Assembly (NCBI GenBank): GCA_016648135.1
Contig: JADDOH010002323.1
Span: 1-64,000, forward strand
DNA: 64,000 nt
Source of the DNA: Agrypnia vestita
Lineage: Eukaryota > Arthropoda > Insecta > Trichoptera > Phryganeidae
Reading direction: 5' to 3'
Shown in pieces: positions 13,423 through 24,640 of this stretch. The position numbers and the translations under genes were made by a program. Under the pieces are notes generated by a model, which saw only the letters and a list, made by a program, of their open reading frames with translations, was not told where the DNA came from and did not search any database. Every line of letters starts with the position of its first letter. Positions within the stretch are counted from its first letter, which is position 1.

Positions 13423-13645
13423 TGTGGGGTATAAAAGCAAAGGCAGCAATATCCAAAAAAATAAAAATATATTTTGAATGCAGCCAACTAGGATTACTAA
13501 TGTATCTAACCCTTCCAAAATCATGCTATCTTTAAATTGATAGAATATGTTTCCTATAAAAACATAAACACATTATAAATTAGTAATTCTAGATGACACG
13601 CATTATTTTTTTTGGATATTGCTGCCTTTGCTTTTATACCTCACA
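13423..13645. mobile_element. MITE family A, copy 1
   Basis: The terminal inverted repeats are about 32 bp. The left end reads TGTGGGGTATAAAAGCAAAG and the right end is its complement with one mismatch (GGATATTGCTGCC through ATACCTCACA). TA flanks both ends, as expected for a Tc1/mariner-type target duplication. The inside is AT-rich and non-coding. Another copy lies at 37206-37455. Confidence 0.8.
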
Positions 13646-14253
13646 TACAATATACAAAACTACCCATAAAACATTTTAATTTAAAATATAAATTAACACT
13701 TTTTTACTTACTTTAAAAGTACTTTTTTATTCCGCGACTCATTTGTTGCGCAGGTTATCTTTTCGCTTGCATCGTATAGCGGTAACCTTTTCAGTGCGAA
13801 TGGTCAACAAGTTGAACGTTAGATCCGCGGTGGATACTGTACTCGCTACCCGGTTAACAAATTTCACACGTTGTGCTCTTTTGTTATCTGTTTATGGCGG
13901 TTTTCCGCGTGCAGCCGTTCAATCTATTGCTTATCTTTTTTGCATTTTTATACAATATTTGTCGTCAAAAGTTGTTAAAATGTTTTACAACATTTTAATA
14001 CCAGTGTGTGCACTAATGTCGATTATAATATTTATTCGATTGTGGAACGAAAGTACACTGAATGCAGTGAAAATGAGATCATTTAAGCGTGTGCAGCAAA
14101 TCCATTAAGGATTGGTTAAAGAATTAATATGTTAGGAATTAATGTAAACCGGATAGTATCTTTATTAATATTACTAAAAAAAAGGGTAATAAATACAAAC
14201 ATGTTAACAAAACTGTCAGTGCGTGAGATCTTACAACATATGTTTAAAAAAAA

Positions 14254-14640
14254 TAGAGAGCAAACGTGGAATACGTGTCGCATCAATATTAGTAACGGTA
14301 TTTAAATCGGTTTGAGATTTGTATCTGATTGTATTGATGATTGGTAACTAACTTTTTTCATTTCGATCGGCAATCATGTGTAATAGACAATAGTTATTAC
14401 ATTAAACACTTACTACTTATTATTTTTATTATACACTTACCAATCATCGATATAATCAGACACAAATCTCAAATAACTGTATCATGAATAACCGGTTAAA
14501 ATAACGGTTTGACCATCACTAATCAATATTCTTACTATTTTCAAACTAAGCTAAAAGCCTGTGCTATGAAAATATGACTAACTTGCTAGTGTCCTGGAAT
14601 GGGGCTAGAACCACCGACCACCAGATCACTAGGCGGGCAC
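14254..14640 (-). mobile_element. SINE family 1, interrupted copy
   Basis: The tRNA-like head lies at 14590-14640. Its B box is degenerate on the minus strand (GGTTCTAGCCCCA). The body AAGCTAAAAGCCTGTGCTATG is shared with copies at 36706, 49257 and 61893. The 3' part continues at 14254-14289 beyond a MITE that splits the element. Confidence 0.7.
14290..14521. mobile_element. hAT-type MITE inserted in a SINE
   Basis: The element is 232 bp long. It begins TAGTAACGGT and ends with the complement of TAGTGATGGT. It is flanked by an exact 8-bp target duplication ATCAATAT (14282-14289 and 14522-14529). Longer inner arms, GAGATTTGTRTCTGATTRTA and on, pair about 14313-14346 with 14437-14470, with three mismatches in 34. 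An 8-bp duplication and TAGTGATGG-like termini are hAT hallmarks. Confidence 0.85.
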
Positions 14641-14734
14641 CAACAATCTAATCTTTGCCTGAGACAGTATTCGAAGACATCTTCCCCCTGAGACAGCCCA
14701 TCATAAATTCGTGTGAGGACCACTGGAATAATAT

Positions 14735-15240
14735 TTAGGCTGATCTGTTATGGTGGACTAAATTATAATTTATTCTGAATGTTGCGATACTGATAATATA
14801 TGGATTATCAAAATTCTCACACATAGCATCCGTTTTGCATGATCTACGTTGAGTCTGTTTCCCTGAAAGAGTGGAATTAAATTTGTGATGGTTGCTGCAC
14901 AGGGCAACACAAAACATAGCGCCCTTAAAGTAATTTTTTTTATTATTATTTTATAATAATATAATTTTTATTTTTTTTTAATTTAACTCTGATGGCAGCC
15001 TCTACTTAAGCTACTGGAAGGGTGGTAGGACTGATTAAATCATCCATTGGAAGAAAACTAAGTTTAGTGAAGTTAGATATTTGCGGTGGTAAGTCCGTGG
15101 GCGTGGAACTCTGCTTTCCATTATAAGAAAGAATGCATTTTTTTAAACGTACCTTTTTGCAAAAATCATTTTCATGACTTCGCAACTTTAAATTTTAAAT
15201 ACTAGTCTAGGATGCACATTTTTTGTGTAAAGCGTCCCTG
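14735..15240 (+). mobile_element. Decayed LINE 3' fragment (CR1/L2-like)
   Basis: This aligns block by block with 61400-61870, including CTGAATG...ATCAAAATTCTC, the GCACAGGGCAAC region, GGAAGG-TGGTAGGA and AAACTAAGTTTAGTGA. Translated, the pieces resemble the end of a CR1/L2-clade reverse transcriptase, but stops and frameshifts are frequent. An A/T low-complexity insert lies at about 14930-14985. Confidence 0.6.
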
Positions 15241-15525
15241 AGGTGACATTTTTACGATAATAATATCTTCTCTTAGGAGCTATCGACTTTTATGATCACG
15301 GTGCAATAAGAAGTTAATTTTTATTTTTATTTTATTCGTACAATTATTCAAAGGGTAAACAGAAATGAAACAGATGTTTATAGGATACGTGAAAAAAGTA
15401 AGAAGATAATATTTTTTTAAATTAATACTAAACAAGATCCTGAAAAATTTACAATTATGAAGATAGGCGATATTGACGGTTCACGATCGATATAAATAAT
15501 CAATTTTATTAATCTCATTTATTAC

Positions 15526-15880
15526 TAGCTGTAATCCGTCAAAAATGACAGCACTTTTACATACCTGTTCCTAAAGAATAAGTATTTTCTTATTTATAGC
15601 TGACATCCATGAAATAGTAATAATGATTTTTATCTAAATATTTGAAAAAATATATATATATCCCCTGCCGGCAGTTAATGGTACTATTTTAAGCCCTGGA
15701 GATTATATGTACTGTGTTGCAGTCGTTGCCGCCTTCGGGTTTCAAGCCCCATCTCCAGCCGTTTAATTTCGTTTTTTAGCCGTGAATTCGAACGAAATCA
15801 CGGACGTTACACGAAGTTAAGGGGACAGGCAGACAGGCTGACGGACGGACGGACGGACAGACAGACAGACAGACAACGAA
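15526..15880. repeat. Dispersed repeat with GACG/GACA microsatellite
   Basis: CTAGCTGTAATCCGTCAAAA begins a block that recurs at about 36150. Further on come a GTGAATTCGAACGAAATCAC hairpin (about 15781-15800) and a (GACG)n/(GACA)n microsatellite at about 15838-15873. The 36150 copy has a shortened version of the same order. The element class is uncertain. Confidence 0.5.
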
Positions 15881-17105
15881 ATTATTACATGTGATTATTA
15901 TTATTGGATTGACACGTACTAATTTTTTACATAAGACAGAGCAAATATTTAAATACATGTGTAAAACATGATATACCGAGCTACGTTACAAAAATTCACT
16001 TACAGCGAGGAAGTAGAAAGAAAATGAGTCGTGTGTAAGAATTGTCGTTGACTAAGAAATGTTATCATTTTATGGCGCTAAATATGAATCACGAATTATC
16101 ATCCGTAAATGGGTTCGAGCGATGCGTGCGCATCACGGATCGCTCGCCAGGGCGCTTCATCATTTCCTGTTTACGATAAACTCGGCAGCCATTTGCATAC
16201 CGGAACTTAAACACACTACTGTGGCAGCTTAGTCATCGCTTCGTCGCTTGGCGCCTTTCTGATCTATTTGGTGCTTTTTGTCAATTTATATTTCTTCGGC
16301 GCGTAGGACGGCACCCGCCAGACTGATAATGTATGTACACGCTTATAATTATCTACGTCTGTGCTTAGAGGCCGCTTCCATGACCGTTTCTTCATTACAC
16401 CGTACTTTTTAGTGTAGAACTATGTCTCTCCCTGAACTATCTATTATCTATTCTAGCAAACAAATCAATTTTGTGGCTACAGCTATGGTGAGGCTAATTG
16501 AGAAGTGCACGCCGAAATGGGGAATATGTGATGTAACGGGCTATTCATAAAATTTATCATCTCTCCCGGAATATACGGATTCTCGATGTCACGAAATGCA
16601 AAATTTCAAACGTTGACTGCCCAAGACGCGTAAGACATTCGCCGACAATACATGCTTAGTAAGATGGAGGAAGTGTCCCCTTAAGGGGCGAGGTGAATGT
16701 GATGAAAAAGGTAAGCTTGGCGCCGTCGCGACATGACATAAGGCCAATTTTTAGATTTACTGTTCTAGATATTCAAGACGCAAGTGACATTTAATGGTTT
16801 ATATTTAAGATATTTTTTTACACTGTATCAAATACAAAACAATATTTAATAGACAATAGATCATAGTACATAAAAAAATGTTTCTTTATTTAATATAGTT
16901 ATGTGTACTTGAAAGGTAAGATATAAATAAGTTGGATTGGCGATTTGGCCGATGTTGTTGATATGTAATAGGGATCGATAAAGGAAAATTTTTACGGAGG
17001 AGGGAAAGATCCACCAGAGGCTATAGAACCATTAGTGATGATGACGATGTACGTGTATTATAGAAACACATGAATATGTTTATTTTCTCTCAATAAATAA
17101 TTTAA
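15881..17105. other. Gene-free stretch
   Basis: No gene or recognisable repeat is visible. A moderately GC-rich patch with an imperfect hairpin lies at about 16110-16150. Confidence 0.45.
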
Positions 17106-17109
17106 TTAT

Positions 17110-17420
17110 TTCAGCATTTGTAGTAGATGAGCAATCTTATTCTTCCTTGCACTGTCCCAACTCATTGCCTAGGTAGACTGTTGGGGTAGGCTCTTGTCGT
17201 TCTCAGACTGTATCTTCTTCCGTTCTCGATATCGCTTTCATCCAGGTCATTTCTCTGTAGGATCCAGGAGTGCTGTAGTCTTCCTCTGGATGACTGTCGA
17301 TGAAGCTCCATAGACATTGCCTGCTTCACCGTGTGGTCTGGTGGTCTCCAATACCGTCTCAAATGTCGTTCCTCCAGCTTACTGTTTACTTCCGTGATAC
17401 CCAGGCTACCACGGATGCGT
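17110..17420 (-). mobile_element. LINE 3' coding fragment
   Basis: The minus strand reads IRGSLGITEVNSKLEERHLR, then DHTVKQAMSMELHRQSSRGR and a short tail. This is the usual end of insect RTE-like reverse transcriptases (thumb-proximal helices, then the SPRGRP-type basic motif). Only the C-terminal ~90 codons remain, so the copy is 5'-truncated. Confidence 0.65.
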
Positions 17421-17859
17421 GTAGAGAAGCAATGTAGCTATAGAATTATTTTTTGTTTATTATTTAAGTTTTAATAGAGACAATAGTGCATGTGTATGAA
17501 TTAATTTGTCATTCACGCCAAGGTTCAATGCAGTCTCATGATTACGAAATATTACCATGGCTATTCCACTTGTACATTTGTATAAAGAGTCTGGAAGTTG
17601 TAAGAAGAATCTGGATTCTTGGAAGCATTACTAGAATCCTTCGCCTGATCCGTCCAGATGACCTGACCTGGCAGTCCTCCCACTGTAACCTGAGTCACCA
17701 ACTGTCCACGATATCCTCACACTTTGAGATAAGATTTTATGTAGGTATATACGAATGCATCGAAAATTCTGTTATTTTTTAACAATTTCAATATCGTACA
17801 TATTCATTATACCTAATCATCGGCTGTCTCATCACGTCTAATCACGATTAAGCTTCCTC

Positions 17860-18215
17860 AGGTGACTGAAGAGTCCAATCCTGGATCCATATGCTATGGG
17901 GCATCCTGGATGTGAAGAGACTGCAGGCTGACTTCTGTCCCTATTTGCTCTTCTTTCTCGTTCGCTTTCTCCTACTGGTTGCAGCGCACTTCTGGCGTTT
18001 CGCTTCAAAGTATCGGGTGCTACTGTACACCATTATTCACCAGTAAAGTCTCTCTCCCCGTAGGCTTCAGATGTTTCCAGGCATCGCTCTTAATATTGGC
18101 ATTTTAAAAATTCGCTTTCAGGGAGACTTTGAATCGTTTTTTTGCCCCCATGTGAGCGTTTGCCCTGGGATAACTGGGAGTACATGACAACACAACCAAC
18201 CCGTCGAAGTTGAAT
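17860..18215 (+). repeat. Dispersed repeat family B, copy 1
   Basis: TCCAATCCTGGATCCATA, GCTGACTTCTGTC, TTCGCTTTCTCCT and TTTGCCCTGGGATAACTGG follow in the same order as at 42420-42690. It looks like the 3' untranslated region or antisense end of a LINE. No intact frame is present. Confidence 0.65.
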
Positions 18216-19202
18216 TTAAAGGATGATTGCTTCGACGCTTGTTAATTTGGCTTCTTTAAGTATACTATCATTCGTGCCATCGTTCTTATTCTTATGATCT
18301 TTCGTAAACATCGTTGGTGGTGCCCAGCTGTGTTATCTGCACGGTGTCCGCGAATCACATGTGCTGTATTCCCTACAACAGTTTTGTACCTATCACAAAG
18401 AAGGTACAAAGTCTTAAAATTATATGCATACAGGGTGTTACAAAAGTCCGCAGTTCCTGGAAACGAAGTCTAACAAACGGATGGCGGTAGACCGCAGCAA
18501 GACTGAACAACCGCTACCGACTTTGAATCACACCGATTAACTGGTCACATTTCTTTGAGTCACAAGTTTTCAAGGTCCGCATGCATCATGCGAGGATCAT
18601 TTATTATTACGGCATTGTTGTGTTGACCGTTGGAGCAGTCACGGGTATATGAATTGAAGATGACAGGCCTCAAAGGATTCTGGGAAACCTGACAAGTTGG
18701 CGTCAAATCGAAAGAATTTCTTAACAATAGGTACGTATATTTGTTGTACGTGATGATGGCCAATTACAAATGTTCCAAAACGAGACCTTGTTACCTATAG
18801 ATTGAGCAGTCCAAAAGTTGAGTACATAAAACAACAATACGGTTCGAGATGATAGATGAGATGTTTATGAGTTTTTCTTGTCCGAACAATCTCTGATTAT
18901 GAGATTCTTTGAAGTTTCCAAATCTCAGTAATTCTCCGCTATTTGTCTCGCGCTTCACCTCACACTTGATGTACCATTCGTCGGTTGGGTGAATTTAAAT
19001 CTTTCTTGCTGCAGTTAAAGCAGAAAACATAAATGTAATTTATTGCCATTCGTTTGTCTAACTTTTCAGAATAAATAGTTGTAAGTGTCTGCGGTTCTCG
19101 GTCTCCATATCAATTCAAATCGAACGTCGTGTATATGAGTCGGTCTTACCTATCTCGAGCGATTATTTATCACATTTCCAAACTCCTAGGTACGTTTATA
19201 AT
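18216..19202. other. Gene-free stretch
   Basis: No supported gene. A short block at about 19065-19100 (AATAAATAGTTGTAAGTGTC) resembles 26065-26090 and is probably a dispersed repeat. Confidence 0.45.
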
Positions 19203-21418
19203 AAATAATAATATTGGATTATTTATATAGCGCCATTTTTGTGAAAATTCCACCTCAAGGGCGCTTTACACACAAGAAACTCTAACATAATAAAAGCATC
19301 TTCTTCTTTTGGTGTCATGTCAGGTCCCCCCAACGTTGACTATCACCCGAGAGAAAGCGTCCCTGTCCTGGGCAGCACGAAACAGCTCTCCAACACTTCT
19401 TATGCCCGTCCAGTCGCGTATATTGCGGAGCCAGGAAATTTGTCTCCTTCCAACACCTCTACGACCCTCTATCTTGCCCATAAGAATCAGGTGGAGCAAT
19501 TCATATTTTTCTCCTCTGAGCACATGACCCAAATACGATACCTTTCGGATTTTGATATTTGTCAGCAACTCTCTATTCACTCTAGCTCTTTGAAGAACTC
19601 TTGTGTTGCTGACCATATCCGTCCAGGGTATCCGGAGCATTCTCCGATGTATCCACATTTCGAACGCCTCCAGCCGGTTCATGCTACTCACTTTGAGGGT
19701 CCACGATTCCACTCCGTACAGCAGGACTGACCATATATAACATTTGACCAGTCGCTGTCGAAGTTTCAGGTTAAGATTGTCATCGCAGAATATCTGTCTC
19801 ATTTTGTTAAAAGCAGCTCGCGATGCTTCAATTCTGCATTTGACTTCGGTTTCTGGGTCGAGGTCTTCCGCTAGGATACTTCCAAGGTATTTAAACTTTG
19901 TCACTCTCTCTATACCAGCCCCATTCAATGTGAGGCGTGCTCCCGTGTGATCTTGCCTACTAAACACCATGAACTTTGTTTTACTCACGTTCATGTTAAG
20001 ACCCAGTCTCACACCAGCATCATTAATTCTGTTTACGAGTGTTTGTAAGTCTTCCATACTATCTGCCAGAATGACTGTATCATCCGCATACCTGATATTA
20101 TTGACGTGTACACCGTTAACCTTGACCCCCAGTTCTATGTCATGCAAAGCCTCCTTGAATACTAGATCGGAGTATAAATTGAATAACATAGGTGACAATA
20201 TACACCCTTGTCGAACTCCACGTTTGATTGGTATAGACTTTGTTGATCTAGTTTCCAACTTGATGACAGCTTCCTGGTTCCAATATAGGTTTTTAATAAT
20301 GTTAATGTCTTTGTCATCAATACCACGCTCTTGGAGCATCTTGATGAGGTCCGCGTGTTTCACTCTATCAAACGCCTTTTCATAATCAATGAAACACGCA
20401 AAAACGTCTTTTCGTTGGTCGCGGCATTTCTGCAGTAGCACATCTATTGCCAGTAACGCTTCTGGTGTTCCAAAACCACTCCTGAAGCCAAACTGGGAGT
20501 TATCCAAATCACATTCACATTTTAATCTTATTCGTGAATGTATAATCTTTAAAAATACTTTTAACACATGACTCATAAGGCTGATCAGACGATAATCCCC
20601 GCATTTTTTGGGGTGTGGTTTCTTAGGAAGAGTGATGAATGTAGATTTAAGCCAATCTTGGGGGATGACCCCCGTGTCATAAATAATATTAAACAGCTTT
20701 AACAAGTACTCAATATTTTTGTCGTCAATTAATTTCAAAATTTCGGTAGGTATTTCGTCCGGTCCACAGGCTTTTTTATTTTTACTGTTAGAAATAGCAT
20801 AGAGGATTTCAGATTTCATTATTGCTGGTCCAGATTGTAATGCATTCAAACAGACTTCAGGTCTGTTATCGTCAAAAAGTGTACTTATATAGTTTTCCCA
20901 CGTCTTAGTAATATCAGAGTCATTTAAGATCAGATTATTAGACTCATCCGTTAGACATGCGGGTGTTCGTTTTTTATTCAGGCCAGACAGTTGTTTTACT
21001 TTTTTATGTAAGTTGAACGCATCGTGCATTTCGTTTAGTTTCTCTAGTTCTTCGCATTGCTGTTTAACCCATTCCTCTTTTGCTTTTCTAATTTTTTGTT
21101 TGACTAATCTTTGGATAACTCTATATTTATTCGGATCATTCATAGCTTTTCTTCTCTGCTCCATCGACTCTAGAATTTCATCAGTCATCCAGCTCTTCTT
21201 TCGAGCCATTTGACTGCCTTTTAGTTGATCATTACAAATATTATTCATTATGTCTTTGAATTCTTTCCATATCGTTTCAACGCTATCGGTGTTGGTGTTT
21301 TCCGATATTTGTCGTAGTTTTCCTTTTAGTTGATTTGAAACAGTATTTCTAATTACGAAATTTTGTAGCTTTGATGTGTCAATTTTATTATTTTCCTTCC
21401 TTTTCTTAACAACCTTTA
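19203..21418 (-). mobile_element. 5'-truncated non-LTR retrotransposon
   Basis: The reverse transcriptase frame is followed on the minus strand by a short 3' untranslated region: the stop, a GAAGAAGATGC block, AAAGCGCCCTTGAGGTGGAA and GGCGCTATATAAAT, ending in an ATT-type simple tail near 19203. The 5' end stops abruptly at about 21418, where an upstream in-frame TAA appears, so the endonuclease half is missing. The frame has no stops or shifts, which suggests a fairly recent insertion. A second copy of the same 3' end is in yan intron 3 (56085-56165). Confidence 0.85.
19320..21416 (-). CDS. Reverse transcriptase of a 5'-truncated LINE
   Basis: This frame encodes the reverse transcriptase domain and C-terminal region of an RTE/jockey-like non-LTR retrotransposon, which would copy its own RNA at a nicked target. 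Numbering from the Met at 21248 (642 residues), I see motif A FIDYEKAFD at 286-294, QGCILSP at 347-353, the catalytic YADD at 387-390 and FKYLGS at 452-457. A C-terminal basic GKIEGRRGVGRRQISWL motif follows. The frame stays open for 56 more codons upstream to 21416, with protein-like sequence, so the Met is not the native start. The apurinic-type endonuclease domain that normally precedes is absent. The product could have polymerase activity but cannot nick its own target. It has no host promoter and is best treated as mobile-element remnant coding sequence. Confidence 0.9.
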   Translation of the reverse strand, partial: KVVKKRKENNKIDTSKLQNFVIRNTVSNQLKGKLRQISENTNTDSVETIWKEFKDIMNNICNDQLKGSQMARKKSWMTDEILESMEQRRKAMNDPNKYRVIQRLVKQKIRKAKEEWVKQQCEELEKLNEMHDAFNLHKKVKQLSGLNKKRTPACLTDESNNLILNDSDITKTWENYISTLFDDNRPEVCLNALQSGPAIMKSEILYAISNSKNKKACGPDEIPTEILKLIDDKNIEYLLKLFNIIYDTGVIPQDWLKSTFITLPKKPHPKKCGDYRLISLMSHVLKVFLKIIHSRIRLKCECDLDNSQFGFRSGFGTPEALLAIDVLLQKCRDQRKDVFACFIDYEKAFDRVKHADLIKMLQERGIDDKDINIIKNLYWNQEAVIKLETRSTKSIPIKRGVRQGCILSPMLFNLYSDLVFKEALHDIELGVKVNGVHVNNIRYADDTVILADSMEDLQTLVNRINDAGVRLGLNMNVSKTKFMVFSRQDHTGARLTLNGAGIERVTKFKYLGSILAEDLDPETEVKCRIEASRAAFNKMRQIFCDDNLNLKLRQRLVKCYIWSVLLYGVESWTLKVSSMNRLEAFEMWIHRRMLRIPWTDMVSNTRVLQRARVNRELLTNIKIRKVSYLGHVLRGEKYELLHLILMGKIEGRRGVGRRQISWLRNIRDWTGIRSVGELFRAAQDRDAFSRVIVNVGGT

Positions 21419-22394
21419 GTTAATAAAAGCATAGAGTAACAAAATGAAAAATACAATGAAAAAGAAAAGAGAAAGAAAAACAGCTCAAAACATAAAACAG
21501 GAAAAGAAAACAATAGTTACATAGTAATACCATCATTTTCGTCCCAATACTCTAGGAATTGGTTTGGGGGTGACAAAGTCTGCCAAAATACTTTTTCTTT
21601 CTTAAATTTTTTTTTCCTACTTAATACTCCTTTAGGCGCGTTGGGGTTGAAATTTTAGCGTTCATCGATATGCACGCACATCATGCGACGGAAATTTCAC
21701 ACCATGAGCTAGCCGACAAAGAGAGTAAAAGGTATACATTTCATATATTAGCTAGTTTCACTTGTAAAGTAGGGTGAAATGCGCAAGCGCATTATGATAC
21801 AACCTTATAGTTTTTTTTAAATACTTTTTTCTTGTTAAATGTTACCACCGAAATAACGCTAGAGCACGTTCCTGGGTCTTCCCCCGTTTTCAAAAAAAAA
21901 TTCTCGATCGCCCGCTGAATAAACTACATAACTGATTACGTAACGGTAGCGTACATTTGTATGAATTTGGACTAAATTCAATAGGTACAGACGAATACCG
22001 ATTCTGATAAGCGACTACCCGACTTCGGCAGCAGCGCACACAATGGTCGGCGCTCCGCTACCACCACCGCGCCTTATCGGTCACAGGTCGGATAAGCTGA
22101 ACAAACAGTGACACTTGCATCGCGTCAATACAAACAGATAGGCTATAAAATCTGCTCACTTCTCGCCGGTGCCAGCCGAACGCTGCATTGTGTGCTCGCG
22201 GTTTATACGCTTTTGTTTTCCCTGATGACAGCGGATAAGAAATTCGAAGACGCATTCAAATACCTACATACAAGCAAAATACAATAAATCCAAAGTGCGC
22301 AAACTTTTTGACAAAAAAAAACCTATGCACTAAAGCAAAATGTCAAAATAGCATTAATAAATTGGAGTATCATGATAATATAAGTAAGTAACTG
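21419..22394. other. Gene-free stretch
   Basis: An A-rich flank (21420-21530) follows the truncated LINE. A moderately GC-rich patch at 22010-22250 has frames on both strands that I do not recognise. Confidence 0.45.
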
Positions 22395-22675
22395 TCATGC
22401 CGTTTCCCGCAGGGTAGGCAGAGAGGGTAGAAGCCATATTCTTATATTTTGACACTCCACTTTTGCTTCCGCTACATTCATACATATTCTCATACATGTT
22501 CTACGGTTGTTGAGGCTTTTAGAAGGGCCATCCTCCAATATTCGTAGTATCCGATCATGCCAGGTCTTTCGCGGACGCCGTCTATTCCTTTTGCCTTCAA
22601 CACTCGCCCCATATATTTTCCTAACCATCCCTTCCTCGCTCATACGTTATACATGACCAAACTATTTCAGCACTC
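22395..22675 (-). mobile_element. LINE family C 3' fragment, copy 1
   Basis: The minus strand encodes MSEEGMVRKIYGASVEGKRN, RRRPRKTWHDRI and RTCMRICMNVAEAKVECQN, then a stop after the PTLRETA-type end. The same module recurs at 22690, 34093, 44213 and 45555. It is the extreme C terminus and 3' end of a non-LTR retrotransposon. Confidence 0.7.
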
Positions 22676-22689
22676 CTTTCTTTATTCTA

Positions 22690-22945
22690 TCCACCATCTA
22701 CCATCAATCACCCCCATTTTCCAGCGTAACAATATCGTTGGATGGATTTTTTCTCGCGTGATTCACATTCATACATCTTCGCATGCAAGCTCAAAGGTTG
22801 TCGAGGCTTCTAACAGGACCATATTCCAGTATTAATCTGGTTACGCCACGTCTTCCGCGGTCAGCCTCTCTGGCACCGTCAACACTTGCGTTATACATCT
22901 TTCTTACCATTATTTCCTGATTCATTCGCTCAACATGCCCAAACC
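22690..22945 (-). mobile_element. LINE family C 3' fragment, copy 2
   Basis: This has the same orientation and nucleotide order as 22395-22675 but is more decayed: GAATCAGGAAATAATGG, then the GACGGTGCCAGAGAGG and CGCGGAAGACGTGGCG blocks. Two adjacent truncated copies suggest repeated insertion or a tandem duplication. Confidence 0.6.
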
Positions 22946-22977
22946 AAATAAACAAAATAATATTATACAACTAGTAT

Positions 22978-23035
22978 CATCATCATCATCATTCTTGGCA
23001 CTACAACCCTTGGTGGGTCTTGGCCTCCTCAATAA
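22978..23035 (-). mobile_element. Minimal retroposon 3' tail with target duplication
   Basis: Only 58 bp: on the minus strand the 3' end of a LINE/SINE (GGCCAAGACCCACCAAGGGT region) with an (ATG)n tail. The 14-bp duplication TATACAACTAGTAT flanks it (22964-22977 and 23036-23049). It is an extremely 5'-truncated retrotransposition product. Confidence 0.8.
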
Positions 23036-23049
23036 TATACAACTAGTAT

Positions 23050-24055
23050 AAAGTTAATAAAATTAAAATAGGGAATATTTTCACACTATTTTGTGCAGAC
23101 TCATTTAAGCATTGATTTCTAAAATTTGATCCAAAGTCGAATACCGGAGTATTTGACCGATTCAAGAACCAATAAAGTATTCTTTCTCTAATTTTAGTAA
23201 CCTAATTTAGTGCACTTAAGCACTGCTGTGGTAAAGCATTTCAGTGAAATAGGTGTTTTACCTTCATCGGCGTCAGGAAATTCAATTCAACTATCGTGAT
23301 GAAGTTGATTGATTAATATTTCAGAACAAATCGTGCGACCTTCCTTAAAACTTCGAGAAAGTAATCGTCCATTTGTAAAATCGACAGCTAATTTGCTATT
23401 AACCATTCGGTGGTGCCGTAAAATGGCGGTAGGCTTCAAGATGGTCGTTAAGGACATATCTTTTACAAACCATTTCCGAGGCCTATTAATGTGTTACCGA
23501 ACACATTGGAGATAATTGCGTCATCTTCCTCTTAGAATTCATGCGGAAACACTCTCCCAATACATACACCGCCCTAATAACAAACTCGACGCCAAAATAT
23601 AATTTTAACCGAATAAATTGTCCGAAGCTTCGTCACTCACACGCAGAAGCTGCGGATCGGACTACTTTTAACGAAGTTCGGATATATTGCTCCGCCAGCA
23701 AAATATAGGACGAATTTCACGAATTTTTTTTTGTTCGTATTTTAAAAGCATATTTGAGTTTTACCGCTCCCGCAGAGTTCCGGAACAGATTATGTGTGTT
23801 AAGCCGAGTCTGGTCTGGAGGCTGGAGCTGCCCGGCGTCGCCCGGGATGCTTTTTATTTTGCAACTCGACAAAGATCAAATCACTTAAAGAGTCTCCCGT
23901 TGTAAAATCATTACATGCTTAGTTTGGTTACGATAATATCTGTACAGATGATTTATTTATTTATTTCCAAAAATGTTTTACAGTGAGCCTAAGACTGTAA
24001 ATTAAATATAAAAACAAGTAACTAAACGTTTGCAAGAATAGAGTTATGCATCCCC
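23050..24055. other. Gene-free stretch
   Basis: No supported gene or repeat is seen here. Confidence 0.45.
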
Positions 24056-24059
24056 CAAT

Positions 24060-24640
24060 GAAAATGAAATAGAGGTATGCACCCCCAAATGAAAGAAAAC
24101 CAAATAGCAGAATTGCCAAGACAAATAGGAATGAGCTGGGCTGCTTTTGGCAAACTCAAACATATTTTCGAGAACAAAGAGATCCCAAGTAGCCCAAAAA
24201 GATAGCCTTTGATCGTGCATACTGCCAGTGATGACGTATGGAGTGGAGACCATGGCCCTTACAACGAAAAGTATAGAAAAACTCGCACGCAACGATCCAT
24301 GGAGAGATCCATGCTTGGAGTAAGCGTAAGAGATTAGACACAGAACTAGAGTAGTGTATATCATGGATCGTGTAGTGAAGCTAAAGTGGCAATGGTCAGA
24401 GCATGTTGCAAGGCAGGATGCTACAAGATGGACTTCCAGAGTTCTGAAGTGGAGACCTTGGGAGATTAAAAGAGGCGTCGGAAGACCTCAAAAGAGATGG
24501 GCCGACGATATAACCGCTGTGGGGGGAAAGAAATGGCTACAATTAGCAAATAACAAAGAAGGATGGAAGGGTATGGAAGAGGCCTAAATCCAGCAGTGGA
24601 GAGATGAAGGCTGAAGAAGAAGAAGAAATGAAAATGATCT
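24060..24640 (+). mobile_element. RTE-like LINE 3' fragment
   Basis: Across frameshifts the + strand encodes SWAAFGKLKHIF, a TYGVE-T-type block, KLKWQWSEHVARQDATRW, GVGRPQKRWADDI and GWKGMEEA. These are the usual C-terminal landmarks of RTE-clade reverse transcriptases. It ends with GGCTGAAGAAGAAGAAGAAA, a (GAA)n tail. The N-terminal two thirds are missing and stops are present. Confidence 0.75.

Noticed and set aside
13743..14108. 121-codon + frame with hydrophobic segments (internal ATG at 13800)
   Set aside because: No family, no splice or promoter evidence, and it lies between a MITE and a SINE. It could be a small membrane protein, but nothing supports expression.
16110..16150. GAGCGATGCG...GATCGCTC hairpin
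   Set aside because: Short and imperfect, without flanking repeat structure.
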